Positions 4,930-13,382 of a DNA stretch of 13,382 nt are shown piece after piece. A program made the position numbers and the translations under genes. The DNA is from an uncultured Prevotella sp. (lineage in GTDB: Bacteria > Bacteroidota > Bacteroidia > Bacteroidales > Bacteroidaceae). The stretch covers positions 1 through 13,382 of the forward strand of contig CABSIA010000083.1 in the NCBI GenBank assembly GCA_902477645.1, written 5' to 3'. Positions within the stretch are counted from its first letter, which is position 1. Each line of letters starts with the position of its first letter. A model generated the notes under the pieces. That model had not been told where the DNA came from, did not search any database, and saw only the letters and a list, made by a program, of their open reading frames with translations.

Positions 4930-7779
4930 ATGAACTACCGCTATTTTAAACTGACAAAAAAGACGATGATGTCTTTTTTTGTGGCAGCATTGTGTGGCGG
5001 ATTTACGGCTTGTTCTGATGATTACGACCTTGACGACCCGGGCAACTACCCGAGCTGGCTTGGCAACAGCATCTACGACGAGCTGAAGAATCCTAACTCA
5101 CAAACGCTGACCGGTACTTTTAACAACTATGTTAAGCTGATTGAAGACCTGGGCTATGCCGAGACTTTGGGCAAGACTGGTTCCAAGACCATCTTCCCGG
5201 CCAACGACGAGGCATTCGCCCGCTTCTTTGCCAACAACACATGGGGCGTGTCAAAGTACGAGGATCTGACAGAGGCACAGAAAAAGCTTCTGCTCTACAA
5301 CTCAATGCTTGACAACGCCATTCTCGTTGAGATGCTCTCAAACATCTCTATTGAGGACAATACCAATGTGGCTTCGGGTATTGCCATGAAACACCAAACC
5401 GGAGCCAACGTCATCGACACCATCACTCATTTCTACAATGGCGCCGCTCTCCCACAGAACAACAGCTACTGGGAGAAATACAACAACGGTATCGACCTCG
5501 TCATGGACGCCACACGTCCTATGATGGTTCACTTCACAGCCGAGCAGATGACGTCAAACGACATTACCACTAATGGCCCTGAGAGTGACTTCGCCATCAT
5601 CACAGGCTCAGAGTACGACGACACCAAGTCGACAGCCTACATCTTCCGTGACCGCATCTTGAATCCGGATGTCACCTGTAAAAACGGTTACATTCATCAG
5701 ATGGAAGATGTTATCGTACCGCCGGGCAACCTCGCAGAAATGTTGCGCACCAATGGTGAGACAAAATATTTCAGCCGCATGCTCGATCGTTTCAGCGCTC
5801 CTTTCTATTCCGGAGCGACAACAAACCAGTACAACGACTGGGCCATTGCAAACGGTCAGCCCCTGAAAGACTCTATCTTCCAGAAGTCTTACATGAACGC
5901 CCGCACACAAACCATTGACCCTAATGGCATTACACTTAGTAAGGAAGAGCTGCTTCCTTATGATCCAGGATGGAACGGCTACTACATAGAAGGTACCAAC
6001 AGCTCGCTTAGCGACGTTGCCGCAATGTTTGTTCCCTCAGACAAGGCTATGGAAGAATATCTGTTGCCAGGCGGTGCCGGTGCTTTCCTTATCGAGCAGT
6101 TCGGTACAAAGGAGAACACAGCCGAGAACCTCATGACAAACATCGACTCTATTCCTAAGAACATCGTTCAGGCTTTCGTGTCGATGCTTATGAAGTCATC
6201 GTTCGTCGCATCTGTGCCAAGTAAGTTCGACAACGTTCCTGACGACTCTAACGACCCTATGGGACTTACCACTGCCGACATTGACCGCACTGCCGACGGC
6301 AAATACAACGTGAAAATCGCCAACAACGGTGTCGCCTATATATTAAATAAGGTTTTTGCGCCAAACAAGTATATTGCAGTTTCCGCACCCGCCCTTCTCG
6401 CCAACGACATGAGGGTAATGAACTGGGGTATCCAGAACGACCAGCAGAAGACAACAGGCGGCTATGGCTTGGGACTTAATTTCTATGCCTACCTGCTCGC
6501 CATGGATGCAAACTATGCTTTGTTCATTCCTACCGACGGCGCATTCGACAACTACTATGTAGACCCGCAGTCACTGGCAGTAACTCCACGTGTGCTCCAC
6601 TACTACTACAACTCTAAGACATCACCCTACATCTTCTGCTCTGCCCGCAACTACGACCCCGCGACAGGCGAGGTAAGTGCCGACAGTACTATTTTGACTG
6701 GAACATCGTTCCCAATATCACAGTTTGTCGATATTCTGAACACACACACTATCGTGCTCAACGAGGGTGAGGTAATAGGCGCCAAACATTACTACAAGAC
6801 AAAGAATGGCGGAACCATCTATTTCGACGAGGCCAATCAGCAAGCACAGAGCGGCTCACAGATTGACAACGGACGTCCTGCTTCCAAGTTCATCAAAACC
6901 TACAACCAGAAGAACGGTAAGACTTTCGCCATCGACCATGTTATACAGATGCCGCAGAACTCTGTCTACAAAGTTCTGAACAGCGACAACAACTTTGCAG
7001 ACTTCCTCAGCCTCTGCTTCGATGAGCGTGGCGATCTCATCCGTGAGTTTGCAGGTATCTCAACAAAAGTTATCGAAGGCTCTACCATTTCGCCAATGAC
7101 CCGCTTCCAGACATTCCGTACAGGCAGGGGCTACTACGGCCTTGACCAAAACGTCAACTACTTCAGCTCTTACAACTACACAGTATATGCCCCGGACAAC
7201 GAGGCTATGTCAAAGGCACGCACCTTGGGCCTGCCTACATGGGACGAGCTGAACGCCATCTATGAAAGCACTGTAGACCTTGAAGACGAGGATCCCGTAA
7301 AGCTTCAGGCAAAGGCTGAAATCCTTGCAAAGGTAGAGGCCATCAACGACTTCATACGCTACCACTTCCAGAACAACTCGATTTATGTCGACAACACCGT
7401 TGAGGGCGGAGAGTTCGGAACGGCATGCTCTGACACTCTGGGTATCGCATACAAGGTGAATGTAAACGGGGGCAGCAACCAGTTCTCTGTAACCGACGCC
7501 GCAAACCAGACTATTACCATCAACCAGGACAGAAACAAGATGTACAACAAGATGACACGCGACTATGTGTTCACACGGGATCCCAAGGATGCCCGAAACC
7601 TCCTTACGAACAGCATATCGACATCATCTTTCGCTGTTGTACACGAAATCAACCAACCATTGTGTCCATACACCAACGGCCGCTACGACGGCATGTGGGC
7701 TACAGCAAAAGCCAAGCAGGGACTCGTGGCACACAGAAAGTTCTTCCTGAAAAGGCAGAAGGATATGTATAGGAAATAA
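4930..7779 (+). CDS. Large fasciclin (FAS1) repeat lipoprotein
   Basis: This 949-residue exported lipoprotein has a lysine-containing n-region, a short hydrophobic core and lipobox FTAC with Cys28. The acidic residues after the cysteine (C-SDDYD) resemble the Bacteroidetes signal that sends lipoproteins to the cell surface. Four divergent FAS1-like units follow, at about 42-262, 265-478, 490-675 and 676-911. Each has the FAS1 'FxPxDxAF' element: FPANDEAF (89), FVPSDKAM (367), FIPTDGAF (532) and VYAPDNEAM (752). Units 2-4 also show the late H2-like element (NGVAYILNKVFAP, FAIDHVIQMP, FAVVHEINQP). FAS1 domains are generally adhesion or protein-binding modules; no catalytic motif is visible. It is the first gene of an operon, 14 bases before SusC, so I infer a surface accessory or ligand-binding subunit of that transporter. 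The start at 4930 is preferred over later Met codons because it keeps the basic n-region. FAS1 identity is firm, though the units are degenerate; the ligand is unknown. Confidence 0.87.
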   Translation: MNYRYFKLTKKTMMSFFVAALCGGFTACSDDYDLDDPGNYPSWLGNSIYDELKNPNSQTLTGTFNNYVKLIEDLGYAETLGKTGSKTIFPANDEAFARFFANNTWGVSKYEDLTEAQKKLLLYNSMLDNAILVEMLSNISIEDNTNVASGIAMKHQTGANVIDTITHFYNGAALPQNNSYWEKYNNGIDLVMDATRPMMVHFTAEQMTSNDITTNGPESDFAIITGSEYDDTKSTAYIFRDRILNPDVTCKNGYIHQMEDVIVPPGNLAEMLRTNGETKYFSRMLDRFSAPFYSGATTNQYNDWAIANGQPLKDSIFQKSYMNARTQTIDPNGITLSKEELLPYDPGWNGYYIEGTNSSLSDVAAMFVPSDKAMEEYLLPGGAGAFLIEQFGTKENTAENLMTNIDSIPKNIVQAFVSMLMKSSFVASVPSKFDNVPDDSNDPMGLTTADIDRTADGKYNVKIANNGVAYILNKVFAPNKYIAVSAPALLANDMRVMNWGIQNDQQKTTGGYGLGLNFYAYLLAMDANYALFIPTDGAFDNYYVDPQSLAVTPRVLHYYYNSKTSPYIFCSARNYDPATGEVSADSTILTGTSFPISQFVDILNTHTIVLNEGEVIGAKHYYKTKNGGTIYFDEANQQAQSGSQIDNGRPASKFIKTYNQKNGKTFAIDHVIQMPQNSVYKVLNSDNNFADFLSLCFDERGDLIREFAGISTKVIEGSTISPMTRFQTFRTGRGYYGLDQNVNYFSSYNYTVYAPDNEAMSKARTLGLPTWDELNAIYESTVDLEDEDPVKLQAKAEILAKVEAINDFIRYHFQNNSIYVDNTVEGGEFGTACSDTLGIAYKVNVNGGSNQFSVTDAANQTITINQDRNKMYNKMTRDYVFTRDPKDARNLLTNSISTSSFAVVHEINQPLCPYTNGRYDGMWATAKAKQGLVAHRKFFLKRQKDMYRK

Positions 7780-7793
7780 AAGAATCCACGACT

Positions 7794-10700
7794 ATGAAAA
7801 CAAAAAAGATAAAATACCTGATACTCGCAGCCTTCGCAATGGTCTCTGCCATTGCCTCTGCACAAGGAGTACGTATCTCAGGTACCGTTATGGCTCCTGA
7901 TGGACCGGTGATGATGTGTAACGTCACCGAGCGTGATGCCAACAACCGTATCGTGTCGGCTTCCCAGACCGACATCAACGGTAACTTCTCTATGGAAATC
8001 AAGAACACCGCCAACAAGCTCCAGATTTCCTACATCGGCTACAAGACCAAGAATGTGCCTATCGGCGACAAGACCGAGTTCGAGATTGAGCTTGAGGACC
8101 AACAGACTCTTAAGGAGGTTGTCGTTGTGGCAAAGAAGCGTTTCAACCACGGCGGTCTTGCCATTCCTGCCAACGAGGTGTCTGTGGCTTCGCAGACTTT
8201 CGACATGAGCAATGTTGAGGGCCTTGCCTTCACATCGGCCGACGAAGCTCTTCAGGGACAGATTGCAGGTCTCGACATCGTTGCCAACTCCGGTAACCTT
8301 GGTGCCGGCACCTCTATGCGTCTCCGTGGTGTCACATCAATCAACGGCAGCGCAGAGCCTCTTATCGTTGTCGACGACAACATCTTCGACAACCCTGACG
8401 CAACCTTCGACTTCCAGAACGCCAACGAGGAGACTTACGCCTCTCTGCTCTCTGTAAACCCGCAGGATATCGCCGACATCCAGGTTCTTAAGGATGCCGC
8501 CGCCACTGCCATCTGGGGCTCACGTGGCGCAAACGGTGTTATCCAGATCCGCACAAAGCGCGGCGCGCGTGGCAAGACAAAGGTTGACTACTCTCTCCGT
8601 GTGCAGACAAGCTGGCAGCCTACAGGCTACAACCTGCTGAATGGTGACGACTACACCATGATGCTCAAGGAAATGTACTACAACCCGTCACAGAGCGCAA
8701 GCTCAACGACAAACATCAACGAGATCAACTACAACAAGAGCTGGGCTGAGTTTGAGAACTGGAACAACAACACCGACTGGGTAAAGGCTGTATCGCAGAC
8801 CGGTTGGAGCCAGTATCACTATCTCACAATCACAGGTGGTGGCGAGAAGGCCAACTTCCGTATCTCTGCCGGTTACGACCATCAGAACGGTACCATCATC
8901 AAGCAGACTCTCGACCGTTTCTCTACAAAACTGTCTCTTGACTACTTCGTGAGCGACCGTATCACATTCCGTGTAACATTCCCACTCACATATACGAGCA
9001 ACAACCGAAACTACGACGACAACATTCTCGGCCGTGCCCAGAAAATGTCGCCTAACATGAGTATCTTCCGCCAGAATGCCGACGGCAGCGACACCAACGA
9101 ATACTACGTGATGCTTCCCACAGGCGCAAAGGGCGCAGGCTCTACCGCCACAAACACATCGTCAAGCGAGCTTGAGGATATCCGCAACCAGGGCAACCCT
9201 GTAGCCATCGCAAACCAGGCTTGGCGTAAGGAGAAGACCTACCGTATCTCTCCAGAGTTCAAGCTCGAGTACAAGCTTCTCGGAACCGACGACAGCAAGT
9301 CAATGCTCAACTACTCCGGACTTGTATATATGGACATCTATGCGTCAAGTACTCCAAAGTACTGGCCAGCCTCCCTCTCTACAAAAGGCTGGAAAGACGG
9401 CAACTACAACCGCAACGAGACCAACGAGTACAACTCTCTCGGCTTCACCACACGTCACACCCTGACCTATACACCAGCATTCAAGAACAAAGATTTCTAT
9501 GCCACAATGTTCGGACGCTGGGAAATGACCGTAGGCAACAACAACAGCCAAAAGCAGGTTGTATACAATGTTCCTAACGGTATTGAGACAACCGACGTGC
9601 AGGGCGGCAAGATCGACGACCTCGGTACAGGCAACGGTGAGTGGCGCTCTATGTCGGCGCTGTTCAACGGCCACTTCTCTTACAAGGGCCGCTACTCTCT
9701 CGGTGTATCTGTACGTGCCGACGGTACCACAAAGTTCGGTGACTCTAAGAAATGGGGTTACTTCCCTGGTATCTCCGCACGCTGGAACATCAGCGACGAG
9801 AAATTCATGGACTGGTCCAACAAATGGCTCTCTATGCTCTCGTTCCGTCCGTCATGGGGTATCGTAGGCCACCAGCCTGGCAGCGAATATCTTCAGTATG
9901 CGCGCTATGCCACAGGTGGTGTTTACGGTCCTACCGGCAGCGGTGACGCCTCTCAGTACCTTGAGGCTCTCCAGCTCAACAATCTCCGTTGGGAGAAGAC
10001 AACCCAGACTAACCTTGGTGGTGACTTCTCGTTCTTCAACGACCTTATCCGAGGCGACTTCAACTACTACTACAAAAAGACCAAAGACCTGCTCATGAGC
10101 AATGTCCGCATTCCTTCTACCAACGGTTTCGGAAGTCTCGCATGGAGCAACGTAGGCGATATGGAGAATAAGGGTTGGGAGCTTAACCTCGAGGCTAACA
10201 AGTTCCTCAAGATCGGTAAGTTCTCGATGAGCGCAAACTTCAACATCTCGCAGAACTTCAACAAGATTACCGCCATGGACGAGAGCGTGCTCGAGTCAAT
10301 CAACTCTGAGTGGGATTCAGGCAAGCGCGGTGAATATCTCAACCGCCTGCAGATCGGCAATCCTCTCGGCTCTATCTACGGTTTGCGCTTTAAGGGCGTT
10401 TACCAGTACACCTACGAATACCTCATCAACATGAAGGAGCGTAACAACTGGAGTGGCGAGGATCTGCGCAACTATATCAACAACGAGTTCCTGGCAAGCG
10501 GCAAAACCGCGCCTATCGCCATCGACAACGAGGGCAAGGTGCTCATGAGTTCTAACGGTGAGCCTGTACGTCAGGTCTACAACTTCAAGGACGGCAGCTC
10601 AACATACAAGTTCCAGGGTGGTGACGCCATCTATGAGGATATCAACCACGACGGACAGATCAACGCTCTCGACATTGTTTACCTCGGCAACTCTAACCCG

Positions 10701-11189
10701 AAGGTCAACGGCGGTTTCGGCTTCAACTTCTTCTGGGGAAGCAACTGGTCGCTCAAGACATCCTTCAGCTACCGTTCCGGCATCAAGGTTGTAAACAAGG
10801 CCAAGATGGGGCTTGAGCAAATGTTCAACGCCTACAACCAAAGCTCTGCCGTTAACTGGCGCTGGCGCAAGAACGGCGACGTTACGGACATTCCGCGCGC
10901 CATGTTCAACTCCGGTTACAACTTCCTCGGATCCGACCGTTATGTCGAGGATGCCTCATTCATCCGCATGAGCTACGTACAGCTCGTTTACAACTTCGAC
11001 AAGAAGCTTCTCAAGGCTATCGGACTACGCAGACTCCAGCTCAGCCTCTCAGGACAGAACCTTCTCGTATTCTCCAAGTACAGCGGAAGCGATCCTGAGC
11101 ACTCAGCAGGCTCATGGGGTATTGCAACCGACAATTCCCAGACTCCGCGAAGCAAGTCTGTAACGCTGAACATTAATGTAGGATTCTAA
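7794..11189 (+). CDS. SusC/RagA family TonB-dependent outer membrane transporter
   Basis: A 1131-residue outer membrane beta-barrel that imports large ligands with energy from TonB, working with its SusD lid. Order of parts: a cleaved signal peptide (likely cut after Ala23 in ASA-QG), a carboxypeptidase-regulatory-like domain (about 26-103, ending near SYIGYKTKNVPI), a TonB-box-like EVVVVA (108-113), a plug domain (about 125-260) with the SusC signature VLKDAAATAIWGSRGANG (231-248), then the barrel. A calcium-loop-like DINHDGQINALD lies at about 949-960, and the protein ends in a terminal Phe (NINVGF), as outer membrane barrels do. There is no N-terminal STN domain, so it is not the type that signals to an anti-sigma factor. 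The nature of the ligand cannot be read from the sequence. It is 14 bases after the FAS1 gene and 14 bases before SusD. Confidence 0.96.
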   Translation: MKTKKIKYLILAAFAMVSAIASAQGVRISGTVMAPDGPVMMCNVTERDANNRIVSASQTDINGNFSMEIKNTANKLQISYIGYKTKNVPIGDKTEFEIELEDQQTLKEVVVVAKKRFNHGGLAIPANEVSVASQTFDMSNVEGLAFTSADEALQGQIAGLDIVANSGNLGAGTSMRLRGVTSINGSAEPLIVVDDNIFDNPDATFDFQNANEETYASLLSVNPQDIADIQVLKDAAATAIWGSRGANGVIQIRTKRGARGKTKVDYSLRVQTSWQPTGYNLLNGDDYTMMLKEMYYNPSQSASSTTNINEINYNKSWAEFENWNNNTDWVKAVSQTGWSQYHYLTITGGGEKANFRISAGYDHQNGTIIKQTLDRFSTKLSLDYFVSDRITFRVTFPLTYTSNNRNYDDNILGRAQKMSPNMSIFRQNADGSDTNEYYVMLPTGAKGAGSTATNTSSSELEDIRNQGNPVAIANQAWRKEKTYRISPEFKLEYKLLGTDDSKSMLNYSGLVYMDIYASSTPKYWPASLSTKGWKDGNYNRNETNEYNSLGFTTRHTLTYTPAFKNKDFYATMFGRWEMTVGNNNSQKQVVYNVPNGIETTDVQGGKIDDLGTGNGEWRSMSALFNGHFSYKGRYSLGVSVRADGTTKFGDSKKWGYFPGISARWNISDEKFMDWSNKWLSMLSFRPSWGIVGHQPGSEYLQYARYATGGVYGPTGSGDASQYLEALQLNNLRWEKTTQTNLGGDFSFFNDLIRGDFNYYYKKTKDLLMSNVRIPSTNGFGSLAWSNVGDMENKGWELNLEANKFLKIGKFSMSANFNISQNFNKITAMDESVLESINSEWDSGKRGEYLNRLQIGNPLGSIYGLRFKGVYQYTYEYLINMKERNNWSGEDLRNYINNEFLASGKTAPIAIDNEGKVLMSSNGEPVRQVYNFKDGSSTYKFQGGDAIYEDINHDGQINALDIVYLGNSNPKVNGGFGFNFFWGSNWSLKTSFSYRSGIKVVNKAKMGLEQMFNAYNQSSAVNWRWRKNGDVTDIPRAMFNSGYNFLGSDRYVEDASFIRMSYVQLVYNFDKKLLKAIGLRRLQLSLSGQNLLVFSKYSGSDPEHSAGSWGIATDNSQTPRSKSVTLNINVGF

Positions 11190-11203
11190 AAAACAGACAT
11201 TTT

Positions 11204-12955
11204 ATGAAAGTCAACAATATAATGAAAACAATGGTTGTTGCGGCAGTGGCTGCCATGGGCCTGTCGAGCTGCAACGATTTCCTGACCATATACCCTACCG
11301 ACAAGACTATCGGTGAGGATTTCTGGAAGACTAAGGACGATGTCGACAGAATGGTCACAGGCGCATACTCCAGCATGTTAGCAAGCGACATACAGCGCCG
11401 TGCCATCATCTGGGGCGCCTACCGTTCTGACGAGCTTGTAAAGAACTCCGTCTTCGACAATACCGACCTCGACAACATCTCGGCTGTAAACCTGTTGCCA
11501 ACCAACGGCTACAACTCTTGGGGAGCATTCTACAGTGTTATCAACCGCTGCAACATCGTGCTCAACCATGCTGAGGATGTAATGAATGAAGACCCGGAGT
11601 TTACCTTGGGCGACTACAACACCGCACGCGGCCAGATGCTCGCACTGCGCTCTCTCTGCTATTTCTACCTGGTAAGGTCATTCCGTGACGTGCCATACAC
11701 AACAAAGTCATACGAGAGCGACGACGATATCGAGGCTATAGCACAGTCCAGCCCCGACAGCGTTCTGCAGTGCTGCATCAATGACCTTGAGGAGGCCGGG
11801 AAGTATGTGCTCAAAACCGGCGCATACGGTCACGGCAACTGGAAAAACGTGGGCTATTTCACACGTGATGCCGTACACGCGCTGTTGGCTGATATCTACC
11901 TATGGAGAGCATCTATGACAAAGAACGCTGCCGACTATGAGAAGTGTGTTGAGTACTGCGACAATATCATCAAAGCAAAGGATGATTACTACAGACAGCA
12001 CAACAACATGGGTGCCAGCGGCGACAGAACAGACATCTACCACCTCTATTCGTGGCCCATTGCACAGTCAGAAATTTTCGGCCATACAAACGGCAACTCA
12101 CGCGAGAGCATTCTCGAATGGCAGTACGACGGTGTCTCCAACTGGAACTGGGGTGTAGAGAACCTCTATTACCACGCAGGCAAAAAAGACGACTGGAAGT
12201 CACACAGTGAGATACAGGCCTCTTCTATATTCAACACCGTAGATGCCAACGCCAACAACGACAACGGCTTAAAGGTTTACCAGACAAAGAACGACTACCG
12301 TTTCTGGAACAACTGCTGCGGGGTAAACAGCGAAGAGGCTACAGCCTTGAATATATATAAAATGATTGGCTCTTCAATGTACGTAGAACCGGGTATTACC
12401 ATTGATGCCGTCGGGCGAGGTAACAACGATTTCCGCCAGAACTGGATCGTCTACCGCCTTACCGACATTATGCTGATGAAGGCAGAGGCACTGGCACAGC
12501 TCTGCGCCGACAACACCGACGAGAACTTCACAAAGGCTTTCAACCTCGTACAGACTGTCAACAAGCGCTCTCTGACAATCACAGCCACAGACACTCTCAA
12601 GATCACAGACTTCACAACTGTAGACGACTTGGAGAAGCTCGTGCTCGCCGAGCGCTCACGTGAGCTATGCTTCGAGGGCAAGCGCTGGTACGACCTCGTA
12701 AGATACAGCTACCGCCACATGGAAGGTGTGGACATAAAGAGCAAGCTGGCTGACAACACATCATGGCCTGCCCTCTACAGCCCGATGCTGAAGCTCGTAA
12801 TCAGAAAATACAACGGTGGCGGCGATGCCGTAACCTACAAGATGAAAAGCGAGCCTTTCCTCTACTTCCCAATACAGCGTAGCGAAATCAACGTTAACAA
12901 ACTGCTGAAGCAGAACCCTGTTTACTTTGACGATGAAACAACAAGTAAAAATTAG
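11204..12955 (+). CDS. SusD/RagB family nutrient-binding lipoprotein
   Basis: This 583-residue outer membrane lipoprotein acts as the hinged lid and ligand-binding partner of the SusC barrel just upstream. The lipobox is LSSC with Cys23, followed directly by the family-typical NDFLTIYPTDKT. Helical TPR-like segments include GQMLALRSLCYFYLVR (about 143-158) and YRLTDIMLMKAEALAQL (about 417-433). The hallmark ERSRELCFEGKRWYDLVR lies at 483-500, near the end as usual. An in-frame Met at residue 7 is an alternative start that would also leave a workable signal peptide. The stretch between 240 and 400 is rich in Asn, Asp and aromatic residues (for example WQYDGVSNWNWG), where ligand contacts would be expected, but this is inference. 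The gene is preceded by the AT-rich string AAAAAACAGACATTTT instead of a Shine-Dalgarno sequence. Confidence 0.95.
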   Translation: MKVNNIMKTMVVAAVAAMGLSSCNDFLTIYPTDKTIGEDFWKTKDDVDRMVTGAYSSMLASDIQRRAIIWGAYRSDELVKNSVFDNTDLDNISAVNLLPTNGYNSWGAFYSVINRCNIVLNHAEDVMNEDPEFTLGDYNTARGQMLALRSLCYFYLVRSFRDVPYTTKSYESDDDIEAIAQSSPDSVLQCCINDLEEAGKYVLKTGAYGHGNWKNVGYFTRDAVHALLADIYLWRASMTKNAADYEKCVEYCDNIIKAKDDYYRQHNNMGASGDRTDIYHLYSWPIAQSEIFGHTNGNSRESILEWQYDGVSNWNWGVENLYYHAGKKDDWKSHSEIQASSIFNTVDANANNDNGLKVYQTKNDYRFWNNCCGVNSEEATALNIYKMIGSSMYVEPGITIDAVGRGNNDFRQNWIVYRLTDIMLMKAEALAQLCADNTDENFTKAFNLVQTVNKRSLTITATDTLKITDFTTVDDLEKLVLAERSRELCFEGKRWYDLVRYSYRHMEGVDIKSKLADNTSWPALYSPMLKLVIRKYNGGGDAVTYKMKSEPFLYFPIQRSEINVNKLLKQNPVYFDDETTSKN

Positions 12956-12960
12956 AGAAA

Positions 12961-13382
12961 ATGAAAACATACAATTATAAGAAGCTTATCTGCAAGATTG
13001 CTGCCGTGGCGTTCCTCCCTGGCCTGCTTGGGCTTACAAGTTGTAAGGAAGACATTGACGAGTCTAACCTCTACACCTTCACAGGCGAGACCATTGAAGA
13101 CTATCTTGCCAACCGCCCTGACAAGTTCAGCAGCTTCAACTATATTCTGCAGCGCGCCGGACTCGACAAGCTCATGGCGGGATATGGAACATATACATGT
13201 TTCGCACCAGACAACGAGGCTGTGGCCGCATATATCGACAGCTTGTACAACGACGACACCAACAAGGACCTGCCACACAACGGCATGACCGCAAACAGCC
13301 TTGAGGGTCTCAACGACTCACTGTGCAACGATATCGCAAAGTTCCACCTCGCCGCAACAGAGGCTATGGCCATCAACATGGA
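12961..13382 (+). CDS. Second fasciclin (FAS1) domain lipoprotein, cut by the right edge
   Basis: The ATG at 12961 opens a frame with no stop for 140 codons up to the edge. The signal peptide ends in lipobox LTSC with Cys28, followed by KEDIDE, which matches the K-(D/E)2 form of the Bacteroidetes surface-export signal. A FAS1 start follows: SSFNYILQRAGLDKL (57-71) and the TCFAPDNEAVAAYI element (79-92), then a KFHL segment (127-130). This is the same domain type as the gene at 4930, but the sequence and signal peptide differ, so it is not a simple recent copy. It starts 5 bases after the SusD stop and is clearly in the same operon. The remainder, including the number of FAS1 units, is unseen. 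Confidence 0.85.
   Translation, partial: MKTYNYKKLICKIAAVAFLPGLLGLTSCKEDIDESNLYTFTGETIEDYLANRPDKFSSFNYILQRAGLDKLMAGYGTYTCFAPDNEAVAAYIDSLYNDDTNKDLPHNGMTANSLEGLNDSLCNDIAKFHLAATEAMAINM

Noticed and set aside
4930..13382. Standard polysaccharide utilization locus
   Set aside because: SusC and SusD are present, but no glycoside hydrolase, lyase, sulfatase, SusE/F or regulator is visible. A glycan ligand is therefore not supported from this window alone.

Overview
The window looks like a chromosomal piece of a Bacteroidales bacterium, most like Prevotella or a close relative. The evidence is a SusC/SusD pair, lipoproteins with Bacteroidetes-type signal peptides, start sites without Shine-Dalgarno sequences, and promoters of the Bacteroidetes form (TTTG, about 20 bases, TAnnTTTG). 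The malate dehydrogenase is also of the form I associate with Prevotella. No RNA genes, CRISPR arrays, insertion sequences or prophage genes were seen.

Layout. (1) Bases 1-578, minus strand: the N-terminal part of an aminopeptidase P family protein that runs off the left edge. It is divergent from mdh (824-1816, plus strand), and each gene has its own promoter in the 245-base space between them. (2) Bases 1817-2745 are non-coding. They hold the mdh terminator and three inverted-repeat structures: a 302-base nested palindrome, a 94-base GC-rich inverted repeat, and a pair of competing hairpins that ends in a T-run. A clear promoter follows for the next genes. (3) Bases 2746-4800: a two-gene unit with a DUF3737 beta-helix protein and a MalY/PatB-type PLP enzyme, 6 bases apart. 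(4) Bases 4930-13382: an operon of a large four-repeat fasciclin (FAS1) lipoprotein, a SusC-type TonB-dependent transporter, a SusD-type binding lipoprotein and a second FAS1 lipoprotein cut by the right edge. The gaps are 14, 14 and 5 bases.

How the genes work together. The aminopeptidase P homologue, mdh and the MalY-like enzyme are ordinary metabolism (peptide trimming, the reductive C4-acid branch and sulfur amino acid or related PLP chemistry). The most distinctive part is the FAS1-SusC-SusD-FAS1 operon. SusC/SusD pairs import large ligands through the outer membrane, usually glycans. Here no glycan-degrading enzyme or regulator is visible, and the accessory lipoproteins are FAS1 proteins, a family linked to adhesion and protein or matrix binding. 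My inference is a surface ligand-capture and uptake complex with an unknown, possibly non-glycan, ligand. The operon continues beyond the window, so missing enzymes could lie there.
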